Shown in pieces: positions 28,087-37,070 of a stretch of 64,000 bases of DNA (position 1 is its first letter; the number at the start of each line of letters is the position of its first letter). The notes beneath the pieces are model-generated. The model had not been told where the DNA came from. It was given only the letters and a program-made list of their open reading frames with translations, and did not search any database. The position numbers and the translations under genes are program-made. Source of the stretch: Cytobacillus oceanisediminis 2691 (lineage in GTDB: Bacteria > Bacillota > Bacilli > Bacillales > Cytobacillaceae); the NCBI RefSeq assembly GCF_007678455.1, contig NZ_VEEP01000005.1:108380-172379 (forward strand), given 5' to 3'.

Positions 28087-29291
28087 TGTATGACCGTATA
28101 TTGGTTCGGTATGGTGAAATATCGACCAAAGGAAGAAATAGAAATAAATTCATTGACCGCCTAAGAAAAAATATCAAAAGGGCATTGAGCGACTATCCAA
28201 ATGCTGTCATCAAAGCGGAACGCGACAGGATGTTCATCCTGCTTAATGGTGAAGACAGCGATGAAATTGGAAAGAAGCTCAAGGAAATTTTCGGGATCCA
28301 GTCCTTCAGCCCCGCCGTTAAAGTGGACAAGGACCTTGAAAAAATGAAGGATGCTGCTCTGGAGCTTTTCAAGAAAATCCACCAGCCAGGACAGACCTTC
28401 AAAATATCCGCCAAACGATCTGATAAGACTTTTGAATTGGATACGAACGGAATCAATTCGGAATTTGGCGGCCATATACTGAGGAATGTGGAAGGCCTGA
28501 AAGTTGATGTGAGGAATCCTGATATCAACCTTCAGATTGAAATCAGAAAAGAAGCAGCCTATATTTCAGCGGAAACGATCAAGGGCGCAGGAGGGCTGCC
28601 TGCCGCGTCCGGAGGCAAAGGGATGCTGATGCTTTCCGGCGGGATTGACAGCCCGGTTGCCGGCTACCTGACCATGAAGAGAGGCCTTGAAGTGGAAGGG
28701 GTCCATTTTTTCAGTCCGCCTTTCACAAGTGAACGCGCCAAGCAAAAGGTAATCGACCTTTCTGAGAAGCTTGCCGAAGTAAACGGACATTTTGCGCTTC
28801 ATATCGTACCTTTTACTGAAATCCAGCAAGCCATTCACAAGCAAATACCGGAAAACTATACGATGACTACAACAAGAAGACTAATGCTGCGTATAACGGA
28901 CGCAATCAGGGAAAAGCAGGGAGGACTTGCCATCATAACTGGCGAAAGCCTTGGGCAGGTTGCCTCTCAGACACTTGAAAGCATGTACGCCATCAACGAA
29001 GTGACAACAACTCCCATTATCCGGCCGTTAATCACAATGGACAAACTGCAGATTATGGATATCGCCCATGAAATCGATACCCATGATATATCAATCCGCC
29101 CATATGAAGATTGCTGCACGGTCTTTGTCCCTTCATCGCCTAAAACGAAGCCTAAGCTGGATAAAGTCCAGAACTTTGAAAGCTTCTTCGACTTTGAAGA
29201 ACTGATTCAGAGAGCTGTTGAAGGAACAGAGCGGATTATCGTCAAACCGGCTTCTGAAAGAGAAGATAATCCGGTGGATGATCTATTCTAA
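28083..29291 (+). CDS. thiI: tRNA 4-thiouridine synthase ThiI
   Basis: A 402-residue enzyme that adenylates U8 of tRNA and transfers sulfur to it. It has an N-terminal ferredoxin-like and THUMP domain (about 60-165) and a PP-loop ATPase with SGGIDS at 185-190. There is no C-terminal rhodanese domain, as usual in Bacilli, consistent with a partner desulfurase supplying sulfur. Two adjacent ATGs (28083 and 28086) are possible starts; the first overlaps the nifZ stop. Confidence 0.95.
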   Translation: MMYDRILVRYGEISTKGRNRNKFIDRLRKNIKRALSDYPNAVIKAERDRMFILLNGEDSDEIGKKLKEIFGIQSFSPAVKVDKDLEKMKDAALELFKKIHQPGQTFKISAKRSDKTFELDTNGINSEFGGHILRNVEGLKVDVRNPDINLQIEIRKEAAYISAETIKGAGGLPAASGGKGMLMLSGGIDSPVAGYLTMKRGLEVEGVHFFSPPFTSERAKQKVIDLSEKLAEVNGHFALHIVPFTEIQQAIHKQIPENYTMTTTRRLMLRITDAIREKQGGLAIITGESLGQVASQTLESMYAINEVTTTPIIRPLITMDKLQIMDIAHEIDTHDISIRPYEDCCTVFVPSSPKTKPKLDKVQNFESFFDFEELIQRAVEGTERIIVKPASEREDNPVDDLF

Positions 29292-29329
29292 CTTGTTAAA
29301 GATTTGTGAACATTTACCAATTAAAGTTT

Positions 29330-29360
29330 TGAATTAAGCCATGTGTTTCTACACACTCTA
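29330..29360 (+). promoter_or_regulatory. Sigma-G-like promoter of sspA
   Basis: TGAATT (29330-29335), an 18-bp spacer, and CACTCTA (29354-29360) resemble the forespore sigma-G consensus. It lies about 22 bp before the SASP start. Confidence 0.5.
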
Positions 29361-29382
29361 TACTCACAAGGAGGTGAAACAC

Positions 29383-29589
29383 ATGGCAAACAACAACAAC
29401 TCAAACCAACTTCTAGTTCCTGGAGTACAACAAGCTCTTGACCAAATGAAGTACGAAATCGCTACTGAATTTGGAGTACAGCTTGGCGGAGAAACTACTT
29501 CTCGCGCTAACGGTTCTGTAGGAGGAGAGATCACTAAGCGTTTGGTTCAAATGGCTGAACAACAACTTGGTGGCGGATTCTCTCGCTAA
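29383..29589 (+). CDS. sspA: Alpha/beta-type small acid-soluble spore protein
   Basis: A 68-residue DNA-binding protein that coats spore DNA and protects it from UV and heat. It has the germination-protease site region [40 protein letters not shown] in shortened form: [10 protein letters not shown] followed by [11 protein letters not shown]. The start is ATG at 29383 behind AAGGAGGTGAAA. Alpha/beta SASPs are made late in the forespore. The exact paralogue letter is not certain. Confidence 0.93.
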   Translation: MANNNNSNQLLVPGVQQALDQMKYEIATEFGVQLGGETTSRANGSVGGEITKRLVQMAEQQLGGGFSR

Positions 29590-29613
29590 TCAAAAAAAGA
29601 ATAACATGGCTAC

Positions 29614-29645
29614 AAAGAGCAGGGCGGATGCCCTGCTCTTTTTGT
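29614..29645 (+). terminator. Terminator after sspA
   Basis: AAAGAGCAGGGC, GGAT loop, GCCCTGCTCTTT, then TTTG. Confidence 0.93.
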
Positions 29646-29784
29646 TGTGTAAAATTATTTCAGAATAACATTATCATATAATTTTAAATTTTTTGAATAA
29701 TTTAGTATAATGGGTTATGGGGATATGAAAGCTTGTTTTCTCATTCAAAGACAAGCGAAAAAAATGATAATCAGGGGGAAGAGT

Positions 29785-31365
29785 ATGAAAAGGGAACAAT
29801 TGATTGCACCTCAAAAGTATAATCTTGTATCAGAAATGGAGCGATTCGCCCAGGACCCGGCGAGAAAAGCGATTCTCTGGGAAAATGAAGCAGGAAGTAC
29901 AAAAGAAATTACATACCAGGAGCTGCTAAAGAACGCCAATAAAATTGGAAACGTTTTCTTAGGAAATGGTTTGGCCAAAGGGGATGTAGTGCTTGTTGTC
30001 GTGCCAAGACTTATTGAAGCGTATCAGGTTTATATTGCCTCACTGAAAATGGGACTTGTTGTCATTCCAAGTTCAGAAATGCTGAGAAAAAAAGATTTTC
30101 AATATCGAATCAACCATGGCGATGTAAAAGCTATCGTCAGTTATGCTCCTTTTACCGGCGAGTTCGATGGAATCGACGAAGTGGAAAAGCTGCCTAAGTT
30201 CATTATTGGGGCAGAAAAAGAAGGCTGGATTCAACTTGATAAAGAAATGGAAACTGCTTCCGAAGAGCTTCAGCTTGCCGACACCGACCGTGATGATATG
30301 GCATTCCTCAGCTATACTTCCGGTACGACGGGCAATCCGAAAGGTGTTGTCCATACACATGGATGGGCATATGCTCATTTGCGGACAGCGGCAACAAATT
30401 GGCTCGGCATAGAGGATGGGGACACTGTCTGGGCTACTGCCGGTCCTGGCTGGCAAAAATGGATCTGGAGTCCGTTCCTGTCCGTCATGGGAACGGGAGC
30501 TACAGGCCTCGTTTATCAAGGTAAATTCGAGCCGCAAAAATATTTATCGCTTTTGCAAAAGTATCATGTAAATGTTCTATGCTGCACCCCAACTGAATAC
30601 AGGCTGATGGCCAAAGTCGAAAATATTGGTGATTACAGTTTGCCTGGTCTTCATAGCGCGGTATCCGCAGGAGAACCGCTGAACCGTGAAGTCATCGACA
30701 CATTCAGAAAGCATTTTAATGTTGAGGTGCGCGACGGCTATGGCCAGACAGAAAATACACTGCTTGTCGGTGTAACAAAGGGCATGGAGTTAAAGCCTGG
30801 ATCAATGGGTAAGCCTACACCTGGCAATCGGGTTGAAATTATTAATGAAAACGGAGAACCATGTGCACCGGGTGAAGTTGGTGATATCGCTGTCCATATT
30901 GAAACACCTGCTTTATTCAAAAACTATTACAAGGATCCAGAGCGGACAGCCATGCAGTTCCGCGGGGATTATTACGTAACAGGCGATAAAGCGAGTAAGG
31001 ATGAAGAAGGATATTTTTGGTTTGAGGGACGCGGCGATGATATCATCATCAGTTCAGGGTATACGATTGGTCCTTTCGAAGTCGAGGATGCACTCGTTAA
31101 GCATCCATATGTAAAAGAATGCGCAGTTGTCGCGTCACCTGACGAAATCCGCGGACATATCGTCAAGGCTTTTGTCGTCCTGCGTGACGGTGTCAGCCCC
31201 GAACTGGAAAATCTAGTTTCTGATTTGCAGCAGCACGTCAAGGATTTGACCGCTCCATATAAGTATCCGAGGAAAATAGAGTTCCTTGAAGAACTTCCAA
31301 AGACAACTTCAGGTAAAATCCGCCGCATTGAGCTGCGCAAGAAAGAATTAGAAGGCGCAAGATAA
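29785..31365 (+). CDS. mbcS: Acyl-CoA synthetase MbcS-like (YtcI)
   Basis: A 526-residue ANL-family enzyme that activates short or branched acids to acyl-CoA. The AMP motif SYTSGTTGNPKGVVH is near residue 175, GYGQTE near 320 and the catalytic lysine in LPKTTSGKIRR at the end. It is a paralogue of acsA in this window. In B. subtilis YtcI at this position has been called methylbutyryl-CoA synthetase; substrate choice here is inferred from that. The start is ATG at 29785 behind AGGGGGAAGA. Confidence 0.82.
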   Translation: MKREQLIAPQKYNLVSEMERFAQDPARKAILWENEAGSTKEITYQELLKNANKIGNVFLGNGLAKGDVVLVVVPRLIEAYQVYIASLKMGLVVIPSSEMLRKKDFQYRINHGDVKAIVSYAPFTGEFDGIDEVEKLPKFIIGAEKEGWIQLDKEMETASEELQLADTDRDDMAFLSYTSGTTGNPKGVVHTHGWAYAHLRTAATNWLGIEDGDTVWATAGPGWQKWIWSPFLSVMGTGATGLVYQGKFEPQKYLSLLQKYHVNVLCCTPTEYRLMAKVENIGDYSLPGLHSAVSAGEPLNREVIDTFRKHFNVEVRDGYGQTENTLLVGVTKGMELKPGSMGKPTPGNRVEIINENGEPCAPGEVGDIAVHIETPALFKNYYKDPERTAMQFRGDYYVTGDKASKDEEGYFWFEGRGDDIIISSGYTIGPFEVEDALVKHPYVKECAVVASPDEIRGHIVKAFVVLRDGVSPELENLVSDLQQHVKDLTAPYKYPRKIEFLEELPKTTSGKIRRIELRKKELEGAR

Positions 31366-31379
31366 TAGAATGCCATGAA

Positions 31380-31408
31380 AAAGCAGGCCAAAAGGTCTGT
31401 TTTTTTGT
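31380..31408 (+). terminator. Terminator after mbcS
   Basis: AGCAGGCC, AAAA loop, GGTCTGTT, then TTTTT. Confidence 0.85.
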
Positions 31409-31496
31409 TGGCATTCTCAAGATTTTACTTTTAGATTGAGAGATGAGTGACACAACAAAACTTGGGTATATTTTTAATAAGAAAGGGTGAGGCAAT

Positions 31497-31817
31497 TTGA
31501 AAATCGATATAAAAGAGGCTGCATTGGAACAGTTAAAAAAAGTCCAATTCGGTAATGGAGAAGGCATAAGAATATTAGCGGAGTTTGTAGGCACCTGTTC
31601 CATCGCGACAGATATCCAGCTTCAAATCGAAGAAAAGCAGGAAGATGATGAAGTGATATCAGAATCAGGTATCCATTTTTTCGTTCCAAAGAAATCAGTT
31701 GAGTCCCTTCCAGGCAGAATCTTTTTGGATTTCAAGCAGGGGCTGGGCTATAAGATTTCCTCCCCGGAAGAAACATTTGGCTACAACTTTAAATTAAACC
31801 CACGAACCACGAAATAA
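31497..31817 (+). CDS. HesB/IscA-like protein lacking the C-terminal cysteines
   Basis: A 106-residue HesB-fold protein (iron-sulfur biosynthesis family). The typical IscA cysteines at the C-terminus (CxC) are absent; the only cysteine is in VGTCSIATD near residue 33. It may therefore bind something other than a cluster, or act as a partner. The start is TTG at 31497 behind GAAAGGGTGA, with no ATG alternative. The function is unknown. Confidence 0.72.
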   Translation: MKIDIKEAALEQLKKVQFGNGEGIRILAEFVGTCSIATDIQLQIEEKQEDDEVISESGIHFFVPKKSVESLPGRIFLDFKQGLGYKISSPEETFGYNFKLNPRTTK

Positions 31818-31922
31818 TTCCGGCTTTGAATATATTGATTCAAAAAAAATGATTGTCAGCCCGGAGCATCCCCCTTATAATTGATATTATTTCGAGTCTA
31901 GAAAGATTAGGGGGATGTTCGG

Positions 31923-32858
31923 ATGAATAACAGGACCGAACAACAGGCTGGCGTCTTGTACGCAGCCTTTTCATATATACTATGGGGGATTCTTCCGGTT
32001 TATTGGAAGCTATTGCAACATGTGAATGCTGATGAAATTCTTGCAAACCGCGTGTTTTGGTCATTTTTCGTTGTTGCATTCATATTGCTCCTGAATAAAA
32101 AATGGAGTCTTTTTACTGGGACCCTCCTCGGGCTTTCGCAAAACAAAAAACAGCTGGCGGCACTGACTATCGCATCAATCCTGATCAGCATCAACTGGTT
32201 CATCTATATTTGGGCTGTCAATAGCGATCAAATGATCGAGGCAAGTCTCGGTTATTATATCAATCCGCTTGTCAGTGTGCTTTTAGGAATGGTTTTCCTT
32301 AAGGAAAGACTGTCCCTGCCGCAGTACCTGTCATTTCTCCTTGCAGCCATCGGTGTGCTGATCATGACGATTTCTTACGGGCAATTCCCGTGGATCGCTT
32401 TATCACTGGCCATTTCATTTGGCCTGTATGGACTTGCAAAGAAATTGATCAAAGTTGATTCTTCGGTCGGCCTCGCGCTAGAAACGCTGGTCGTGATGCC
32501 GCTCTCCGCCATTTACATTGGCTATCTAGTTGCCCAGGGGACAAATTCGCTGTTCTCAGGTTCGTGGACAACAACGCTGCTGCTTGTCGGAGCAGGAGCA
32601 GCAACGGCGGTTCCTTTGCTGTTTTTTGCGAAAGGTGCACAGAGAATCCCACTTGCTACACTTGGGATCTTGCAATATATCGCACCAACTTTGACACTTA
32701 TTTTAGGGGTATTCGTTTATCACGAAACATTTTCGGCGGTCCATCTGCTTGCCTTTACCTTTATCTGGTCGGCACTGATCCTGTACTCACTATCCCGGAC
32801 AAAACTGGCAGCGGCCCTGACCCTCAAGTTAAAAAAAGAAAAAGGCATGCATATGTAA
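31923..32858 (+). CDS. rarD: EamA-family permease RarD
   Basis: A 311-residue membrane protein with about ten hydrophobic segments forming two EamA repeats. It begins with the RarD-like SYILWGILPVYWKLL and NRVFWSFFVV. RarD members are drug/metabolite transporters of unknown substrate. The start ATG at 31923 follows AGGGGGATGTTCGG. It is monocistronic and convergent with nadK2. Confidence 0.88.
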   Translation: MNNRTEQQAGVLYAAFSYILWGILPVYWKLLQHVNADEILANRVFWSFFVVAFILLLNKKWSLFTGTLLGLSQNKKQLAALTIASILISINWFIYIWAVNSDQMIEASLGYYINPLVSVLLGMVFLKERLSLPQYLSFLLAAIGVLIMTISYGQFPWIALSLAISFGLYGLAKKLIKVDSSVGLALETLVVMPLSAIYIGYLVAQGTNSLFSGSWTTTLLLVGAGAATAVPLLFFAKGAQRIPLATLGILQYIAPTLTLILGVFVYHETFSAVHLLAFTFIWSALILYSLSRTKLAAALTLKLKKEKGMHM

Positions 32859-32860
32859 AA

Positions 32861-32893
32861 AAGAGAGCTGCGGGGGATCCGCAGCTCTTTCTT
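32861..32893. terminator. Terminator between rarD and nadK2
   Basis: AGAGCTGCGG, GGGAT, CCGCAGCTCT, then TTCTT; A-run on the other side allows use from both directions. Confidence 0.9.
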
Positions 32894-32902
32894 AATAGGA
32901 TT

Positions 32903-33703
32903 TTATAAAAATGTCCTTTTCACTTTTTCCCAGAAAGAATTGTCCTTGAGCTTAATTGTCTTGATGAATTTATTGCTCAATTTTACATCGAATTTTTCAA
33001 CATGCTGGATGCTCAGCGCTTCGTTATCCATCCCCATGATTGGATAATCGTTGCCGTCCTGGGCAACCTTGAAGGTAAGCTTGCGGTCACCGCTAAGGAT
33101 GAAGGATGAGCCGAGTGTCCGGTAATGATTATTGTTCACTGACGCAAGCTCACTCACCTGCATGCACGGCAGCAGCGGGTCCACAACCGCTCCGTTCACG
33201 GACTTGTTATAGGCGGTGCTGCCTGTTGGGGTTGCGACAATCATTCCGTCACCACGGAAGGTTTCAAAATGGTTGTCATCGATGAATACATCCATTACGA
33301 AAGCCTTTATAATCGCGGAACGGACGCTGAATTCGTTCAAGCATTCAAACGATGTTTCTCCGTCGATGGTTACCTCGATCGTCGGATAGCGCCTTACCTC
33401 AATTTCTGAATTCGTACTGGCCTGGATCATTTTATCAGTATCTTCAAGATGGAAATCACAGTACATATTGAGGGAGCCAGTGACTGATATGCCTGCGTAC
33501 AGACAGTCATCGCGGAAACCAGTTTTCCTTACTGCCTCCAAAAAGGTACCATCGTTACCAATGCTGACAATGATATTGGCATTCTTGTGGTCAGTGACAA
33601 TATTGAAATCATATCTGCGGGCTAGTTCGTAAAGGGGCTGTACTTTTTCCAGCATAGTTGTGTCAGGGGTATGGTGAAAATAAATATTGCGGCGATCTGG
33701 CAT
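32903..33703 (-). CDS. nadK2: NAD kinase 2 (NadK2, YtdI)
   Basis: A 266-residue kinase that phosphorylates NAD to NADP. The phosphate-binding motif reads SIGNDGTFLEAV, where most NAD kinases have GGDG; the catalytic Asp is kept. The substrate loop FETFRGDGMIVATPTGSTAYNKS and C-terminal LSNKFIKTIKLKDNSFWEKVKRTF match the second NAD kinase of Bacillus. The start is ATG at 33703 behind TTTGGAGGAA. It is divergent from sppA. Confidence 0.93.
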   Translation of the reverse strand: MPDRRNIYFHHTPDTTMLEKVQPLYELARRYDFNIVTDHKNANIIVSIGNDGTFLEAVRKTGFRDDCLYAGISVTGSLNMYCDFHLEDTDKMIQASTNSEIEVRRYPTIEVTIDGETSFECLNEFSVRSAIIKAFVMDVFIDDNHFETFRGDGMIVATPTGSTAYNKSVNGAVVDPLLPCMQVSELASVNNNHYRTLGSSFILSGDRKLTFKVAQDGNDYPIMGMDNEALSIQHVEKFDVKLSNKFIKTIKLKDNSFWEKVKRTFL

Positions 33704-33847
33704 TACTGATTCCTCCAAACATTATGTATTTCTTCCAAATTTTTACCCACAATAAAAAACTTTTGCTAAAATATAGGTTATTGACATTAGTTTATCATTT
33801 TTTCATAAGGTTTTGAAAGTACAAGGAATTTTCAAGGGGGATTCAAA

Positions 33848-34858
33848 ATGAATGGTAAAAGGTGGGCGGCATTAGGAATAGCCGCTGGTTTATTTATTGC
33901 GTCAATTGTGATTAATCTACTATCAACATTCGCATTCAGCGACGCGGAAAATGCGTTTGAAGATATGTTCGCTGTCTCGGAAGAAATGTTTGCTGAAGAA
34001 GTCATCGAAGAGGGTGACATGCTGAGCAAAATTGCGGTATTGACCATTAACGGAGTCATCCAGGATACCGGGGATGCACAATCGTTCTTTGAAAGCCCAC
34101 TCTATAATCATCGGGTATTCATGGAGCAGCTTGATTATGTAAAAGAATCGGATGATGTGAAAGCCATTATCCTCCAGGTGAACTCTCCAGGCGGGGGTGT
34201 TGTGGAAAGCGCAGAAATCCACGACAAGATCAAGGAAATCCAGAAAGAAACGAAAAAGCCGATTTATGTATCGATGGGTTCAATGGCAGCATCGGGCGGA
34301 TATTATGTGTCTGCTCCTGCCGATAAAATCTTTGCAAGTCCCGAAACACTGACAGGCTCACTTGGCGTCATCATGCAAGGCGTGAATTATGCAGGGCTTG
34401 CAGAAAAATACGGTGTCGAATTCACGACAATTAAGAGTGGTCCATACAAGGATATCATGAGCCCAACAAGACCGATGACGGATGAAGAACGGGAAATCCT
34501 TCAGTCCATGATCAACAACTCTTATGAAGGATTCGTCAAAGTCATTTCTGAAGGACGCGGCATGTCTGTCGAGCAGGTCAAAAAAATTGCCGATGGCCGC
34601 ATCTATGATGGACGCCAGGCCAAGCAGCTGAACTTGATCGATGGATTCGGCTATCTGGAAGATGTCATTGACAACGTCAGGAAAGATGAGAAGCTTGGGG
34701 ATGCGACTGTAGTAAAGTATACGGAAAGCATGGGCTTTGGTTCGTTTTTCAGCATGGGGACACAGAAAATCATGGGGAAAGACGCAGAAATGGCAGGCCT
34801 GATGAAACTATTATCCCAGCCTAATTCTCCACGTCTAATGTACTTATACGCTGAATAA
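33848..34858 (+). CDS. sppA: Signal peptide peptidase SppA
   Basis: A 336-residue membrane serine protease with one N-terminal membrane segment (residues 7-30) that degrades cleaved signal peptides. The Ser-Lys dyad is Ser149 in MAASGGYYVSA and Lys201 in SGPYKDIMSP, 52 residues apart as in B. subtilis (147 and 199). The start is ATG at 33848 behind AAGGGGGATTC. It is 15 bp from yteJ, so the two likely form an operon as in B. subtilis. Confidence 0.95.
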   Translation: MNGKRWAALGIAAGLFIASIVINLLSTFAFSDAENAFEDMFAVSEEMFAEEVIEEGDMLSKIAVLTINGVIQDTGDAQSFFESPLYNHRVFMEQLDYVKESDDVKAIILQVNSPGGGVVESAEIHDKIKEIQKETKKPIYVSMGSMAASGGYYVSAPADKIFASPETLTGSLGVIMQGVNYAGLAEKYGVEFTTIKSGPYKDIMSPTRPMTDEEREILQSMINNSYEGFVKVISEGRGMSVEQVKKIADGRIYDGRQAKQLNLIDGFGYLEDVIDNVRKDEKLGDATVVKYTESMGFGSFFSMGTQKIMGKDAEMAGLMKLLSQPNSPRLMYLYAE

Positions 34859-34873
34859 GGGGGGGGACAAAAA

Positions 34874-35626
34874 ATGAATTCCAAAGAATTTGATAAAGAT
34901 GAAACGAGGGATTCGGCTGAACTTGGGCGGAATGATATTCAAGGAGAATCTGGCGACACCCTGGCTGATGCGGATCGTTTACATCAAGAACATGACAGCA
35001 TCCTAATGGATGGTGATCGTTCAAATTATAGAGAACATGACAGAATTGCGACAGATACTGATCGTACAAACCATAAAGAACATGAAAACATCCGACTTAA
35101 AGGCGACAGTACTCGTTATACAGAATCTGAAAAATCGGCACCACAGGCAGATTATGCAAATGCCGTTAATGATGAAATAGGCAGGCCAACTGGAGAGAAT
35201 CATTTATTCGCTGGCCAATATGCCGGATTCTGGACGCGTTTTTGGGCCTATTTGCTGGATTTGATTGTCATTGGGAGTATTAACAGGCTGATCATCAATC
35301 CTGTTTTCCGGGCATTGGATATCCCATTACTGGAGGAAGGGGTCTTTTCACCGATGACCATCGCCACGGCTGTTGTTTTCTATTTGTATTTTGTTCTGAT
35401 GACAAAATATCTCGGCCAGACTCTAGGGAAAATGGTGTTTGGACTGAAAGTGGTGGAACTGGATGGCACAAGCCTGACATGGGGCACTGTCATTTTCCGC
35501 GAGTGGATCGGCCGCTTCATTTCAGCAACAATTTTTGTGCTGTATATTGTCGTTGCTTTTACAAACAAGAAGCAGGGAGTGCATGACCTGTTCGCTGATA
35601 CCACTGTCATATATGAACCACGCTAA
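34874..35626 (+). CDS. yteJ: RDD-family membrane protein YteJ with repetitive N-terminus
   Basis: A 250-residue protein. The C-terminal part (about 115-250) is an RDD domain with three hydrophobic segments: FWTRFWAYLLDLIVIG, KYLGQTLGKMVFGLKV and REWIGRFISATIF. The first 110 residues are highly charged. Residues 34-92 hold four imperfect 14-15-residue repeats of the type DRxNHxEHDxIxxDG. In B. subtilis SppA and YteJ work in resistance to antimicrobial peptides. The start ATG at 34874 follows AGGGGGGGAC. Confidence 0.88.
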   Translation: MNSKEFDKDETRDSAELGRNDIQGESGDTLADADRLHQEHDSILMDGDRSNYREHDRIATDTDRTNHKEHENIRLKGDSTRYTESEKSAPQADYANAVNDEIGRPTGENHLFAGQYAGFWTRFWAYLLDLIVIGSINRLIINPVFRALDIPLLEEGVFSPMTIATAVVFYLYFVLMTKYLGQTLGKMVFGLKVVELDGTSLTWGTVIFREWIGRFISATIFVLYIVVAFTNKKQGVHDLFADTTVIYEPR

Positions 35627-35630
35627 AATG

Positions 35631-35658
35631 AACCTGCTGCGGCAGGTTTATTTTTTTG
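35631..35658 (+). terminator. Terminator after yteJ
   Basis: AACCTGC, TGCG, GCAGGTT, then TATTTTTTT. Confidence 0.85.
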
Positions 35659-35697
35659 CTTTTTTGTTGATAATAATAGGCTGAAAGGTTGTGGAGG

Positions 35698-36396
35698 ATG
35701 ATGAAATGGGTGCTGCTTGCCATACTGCTCTTAACAGTGCTGGCCATTATAATCCTTTTTACTAGAGTTAAGATTTTTCTGGATTATTTCCACGGCAATG
35801 ATAATGATCATCTAAAAGTGACATTAAAAGCCTGGGGTGGACTCATAAAATACAAGATTGACGTCCCTGTCATAAAAATTGATGACAATTCCCCTTCTAT
35901 CGTTGCCGAGAAAAAAACGGAAACAGGTCCTGATGAAAACATTAAAAAAGATCAAACCACTCAAGTAGACAAAAATGATGTACTGAACAGCATCCATGAT
36001 ATCAGGCAGCTCCTTACACATATTGCTGGCTTTCACAAAATCATCAGGGGATTTCTGAAGAAAGTAACGATCCGCAATATAGAATGGCATACTATGGTTG
36101 GCGTGGGTGACGCAGCAGCCACGGCGGTGATCACCGGTGCTCTTTGGGCAGCCAAGGGCGGTGTGATCGGGATTATGAGCCAGTATATGAAACTAAAAGA
36201 GATGCCGGTCATGACAATCACGCCAAGTTTTCAGCAAACCATTTCAATTACTAGTTTTAAATGTATGTTTCAAGTCAGAGTCGGGCATGCTATTTTAGCA
36301 GGAATAAAGCTGGTTAAATATTGGAAAGGCGGCTGGCCTGACTTCAAATCAAAGCAATTGTCCGCACTTTCCGGTGACAATACTAATTCTGTCTAA
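35698..36396 (+). CDS. ytfI: YtfI, DUF2953 membrane-anchored protein
   Basis: A protein of about 232 residues with an N-terminal membrane segment and a DUF2953 body including GLIKYKIDVPVIKI, IRNIEWHTMVGVGDAA and the C-terminal FQVRVGHAILAGIKL. The start is uncertain among TTG 35689, ATG 35698 and ATG 35701; ATG 35698 with AAAGG nine bases upstream is used here. It is 18 bp from ytfJ, a sporulation gene, so the pair is probably an operon. The function is unknown. Confidence 0.85.
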   Translation: MMKWVLLAILLLTVLAIIILFTRVKIFLDYFHGNDNDHLKVTLKAWGGLIKYKIDVPVIKIDDNSPSIVAEKKTETGPDENIKKDQTTQVDKNDVLNSIHDIRQLLTHIAGFHKIIRGFLKKVTIRNIEWHTMVGVGDAAATAVITGALWAAKGGVIGIMSQYMKLKEMPVMTITPSFQQTISITSFKCMFQVRVGHAILAGIKLVKYWKGGWPDFKSKQLSALSGDNTNSV

Positions 36397-36414
36397 AATA
36401 AGGAGGAAACAGGA

Positions 36415-36930
36415 ATGTCCGACCATCCAATTCAAGGACTAATGACAACTGCTATGGAAAGCTTAAAGGAAATGATTGATGTCAACACAATCATTGGGGA
36501 CCCTGTAGAAACACCGGATGGAAGTGTAATCCTGACAGTTTCAAAGGTGGGTTTCGGATTTGCGGCTGGAGGCAGTGAATTCGTTTTGGAAAGTTCAAAG
36601 GGAGGATCCGGCGGCTCAGGCGGTTCTGGTGGCTCAGGTGGCTCAGGAGGACAGCAAGGAGGACCACAGCACCCGTTCGGCGGCGGTAGCGGCGGAGGGG
36701 TTTCCATTACGCCAATCGCTTTCTTGATTGTAAGTTCAAGAGGCGTCAAGATGCTCCACCTAGATGAAAGCACGCATCTATACGAAAAGATTCTTGATCT
36801 GGCACCACAAGCAGTGGAAAAAATCCAGCAAATGATGTCCAAGAAAGATCAGGGCAGCCAGGAAGGCAACCAGAACAAGAGCCAAAACCAAAACGACTAC
36901 AACGGACCAAAAACTGACCTAGAGTTTTAA
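36415..36930 (+). CDS. ytfJ: YtfJ, GerW-family sporulation protein with Gly-Gly-Ser tract
   Basis: A 171-residue GerW-family protein, required for normal germination or spore properties in Bacillus relatives. The conserved core is HPIQGLMTTAMESLKEMID, then VSKVGFGFAAGGSEF and VSITPIAFLIVSS. Between them, residues 61-78 are a run of GGS repeats, probably a flexible linker extended by slippage; B. subtilis YtfJ is shorter (about 151). The C-terminus is Gln/Asn-rich. The start ATG at 36415 follows AAGGAGGAAACAGG. Confidence 0.92.
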   Translation: MSDHPIQGLMTTAMESLKEMIDVNTIIGDPVETPDGSVILTVSKVGFGFAAGGSEFVLESSKGGSGGSGGSGGSGGSGGQQGGPQHPFGGGSGGGVSITPIAFLIVSSRGVKMLHLDESTHLYEKILDLAPQAVEKIQQMMSKKDQGSQEGNQNKSQNQNDYNGPKTDLEF

Positions 36931-36935
36931 GACCA

Positions 36936-36970
36936 TGCTGCCTTTTCAAATTGAAGAGGCAGCTTACTTA
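36936..36970 (+). terminator. Weak terminator after ytfJ
   Basis: GCTGCCTTTTC pairs with GAAGAGGCAGC around AAATT; the tail TTACTT is a poor T-run. Confidence 0.6.
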
Positions 36971-37070
36971 TGTCATTGGTGACGTCAGTACATTTTAAAA
37001 TAATTGCAAAAAAATTCTTTAAAAGATATATTAACACTGTACATAAAATGGACAAGGAGGATGAGCAGGT

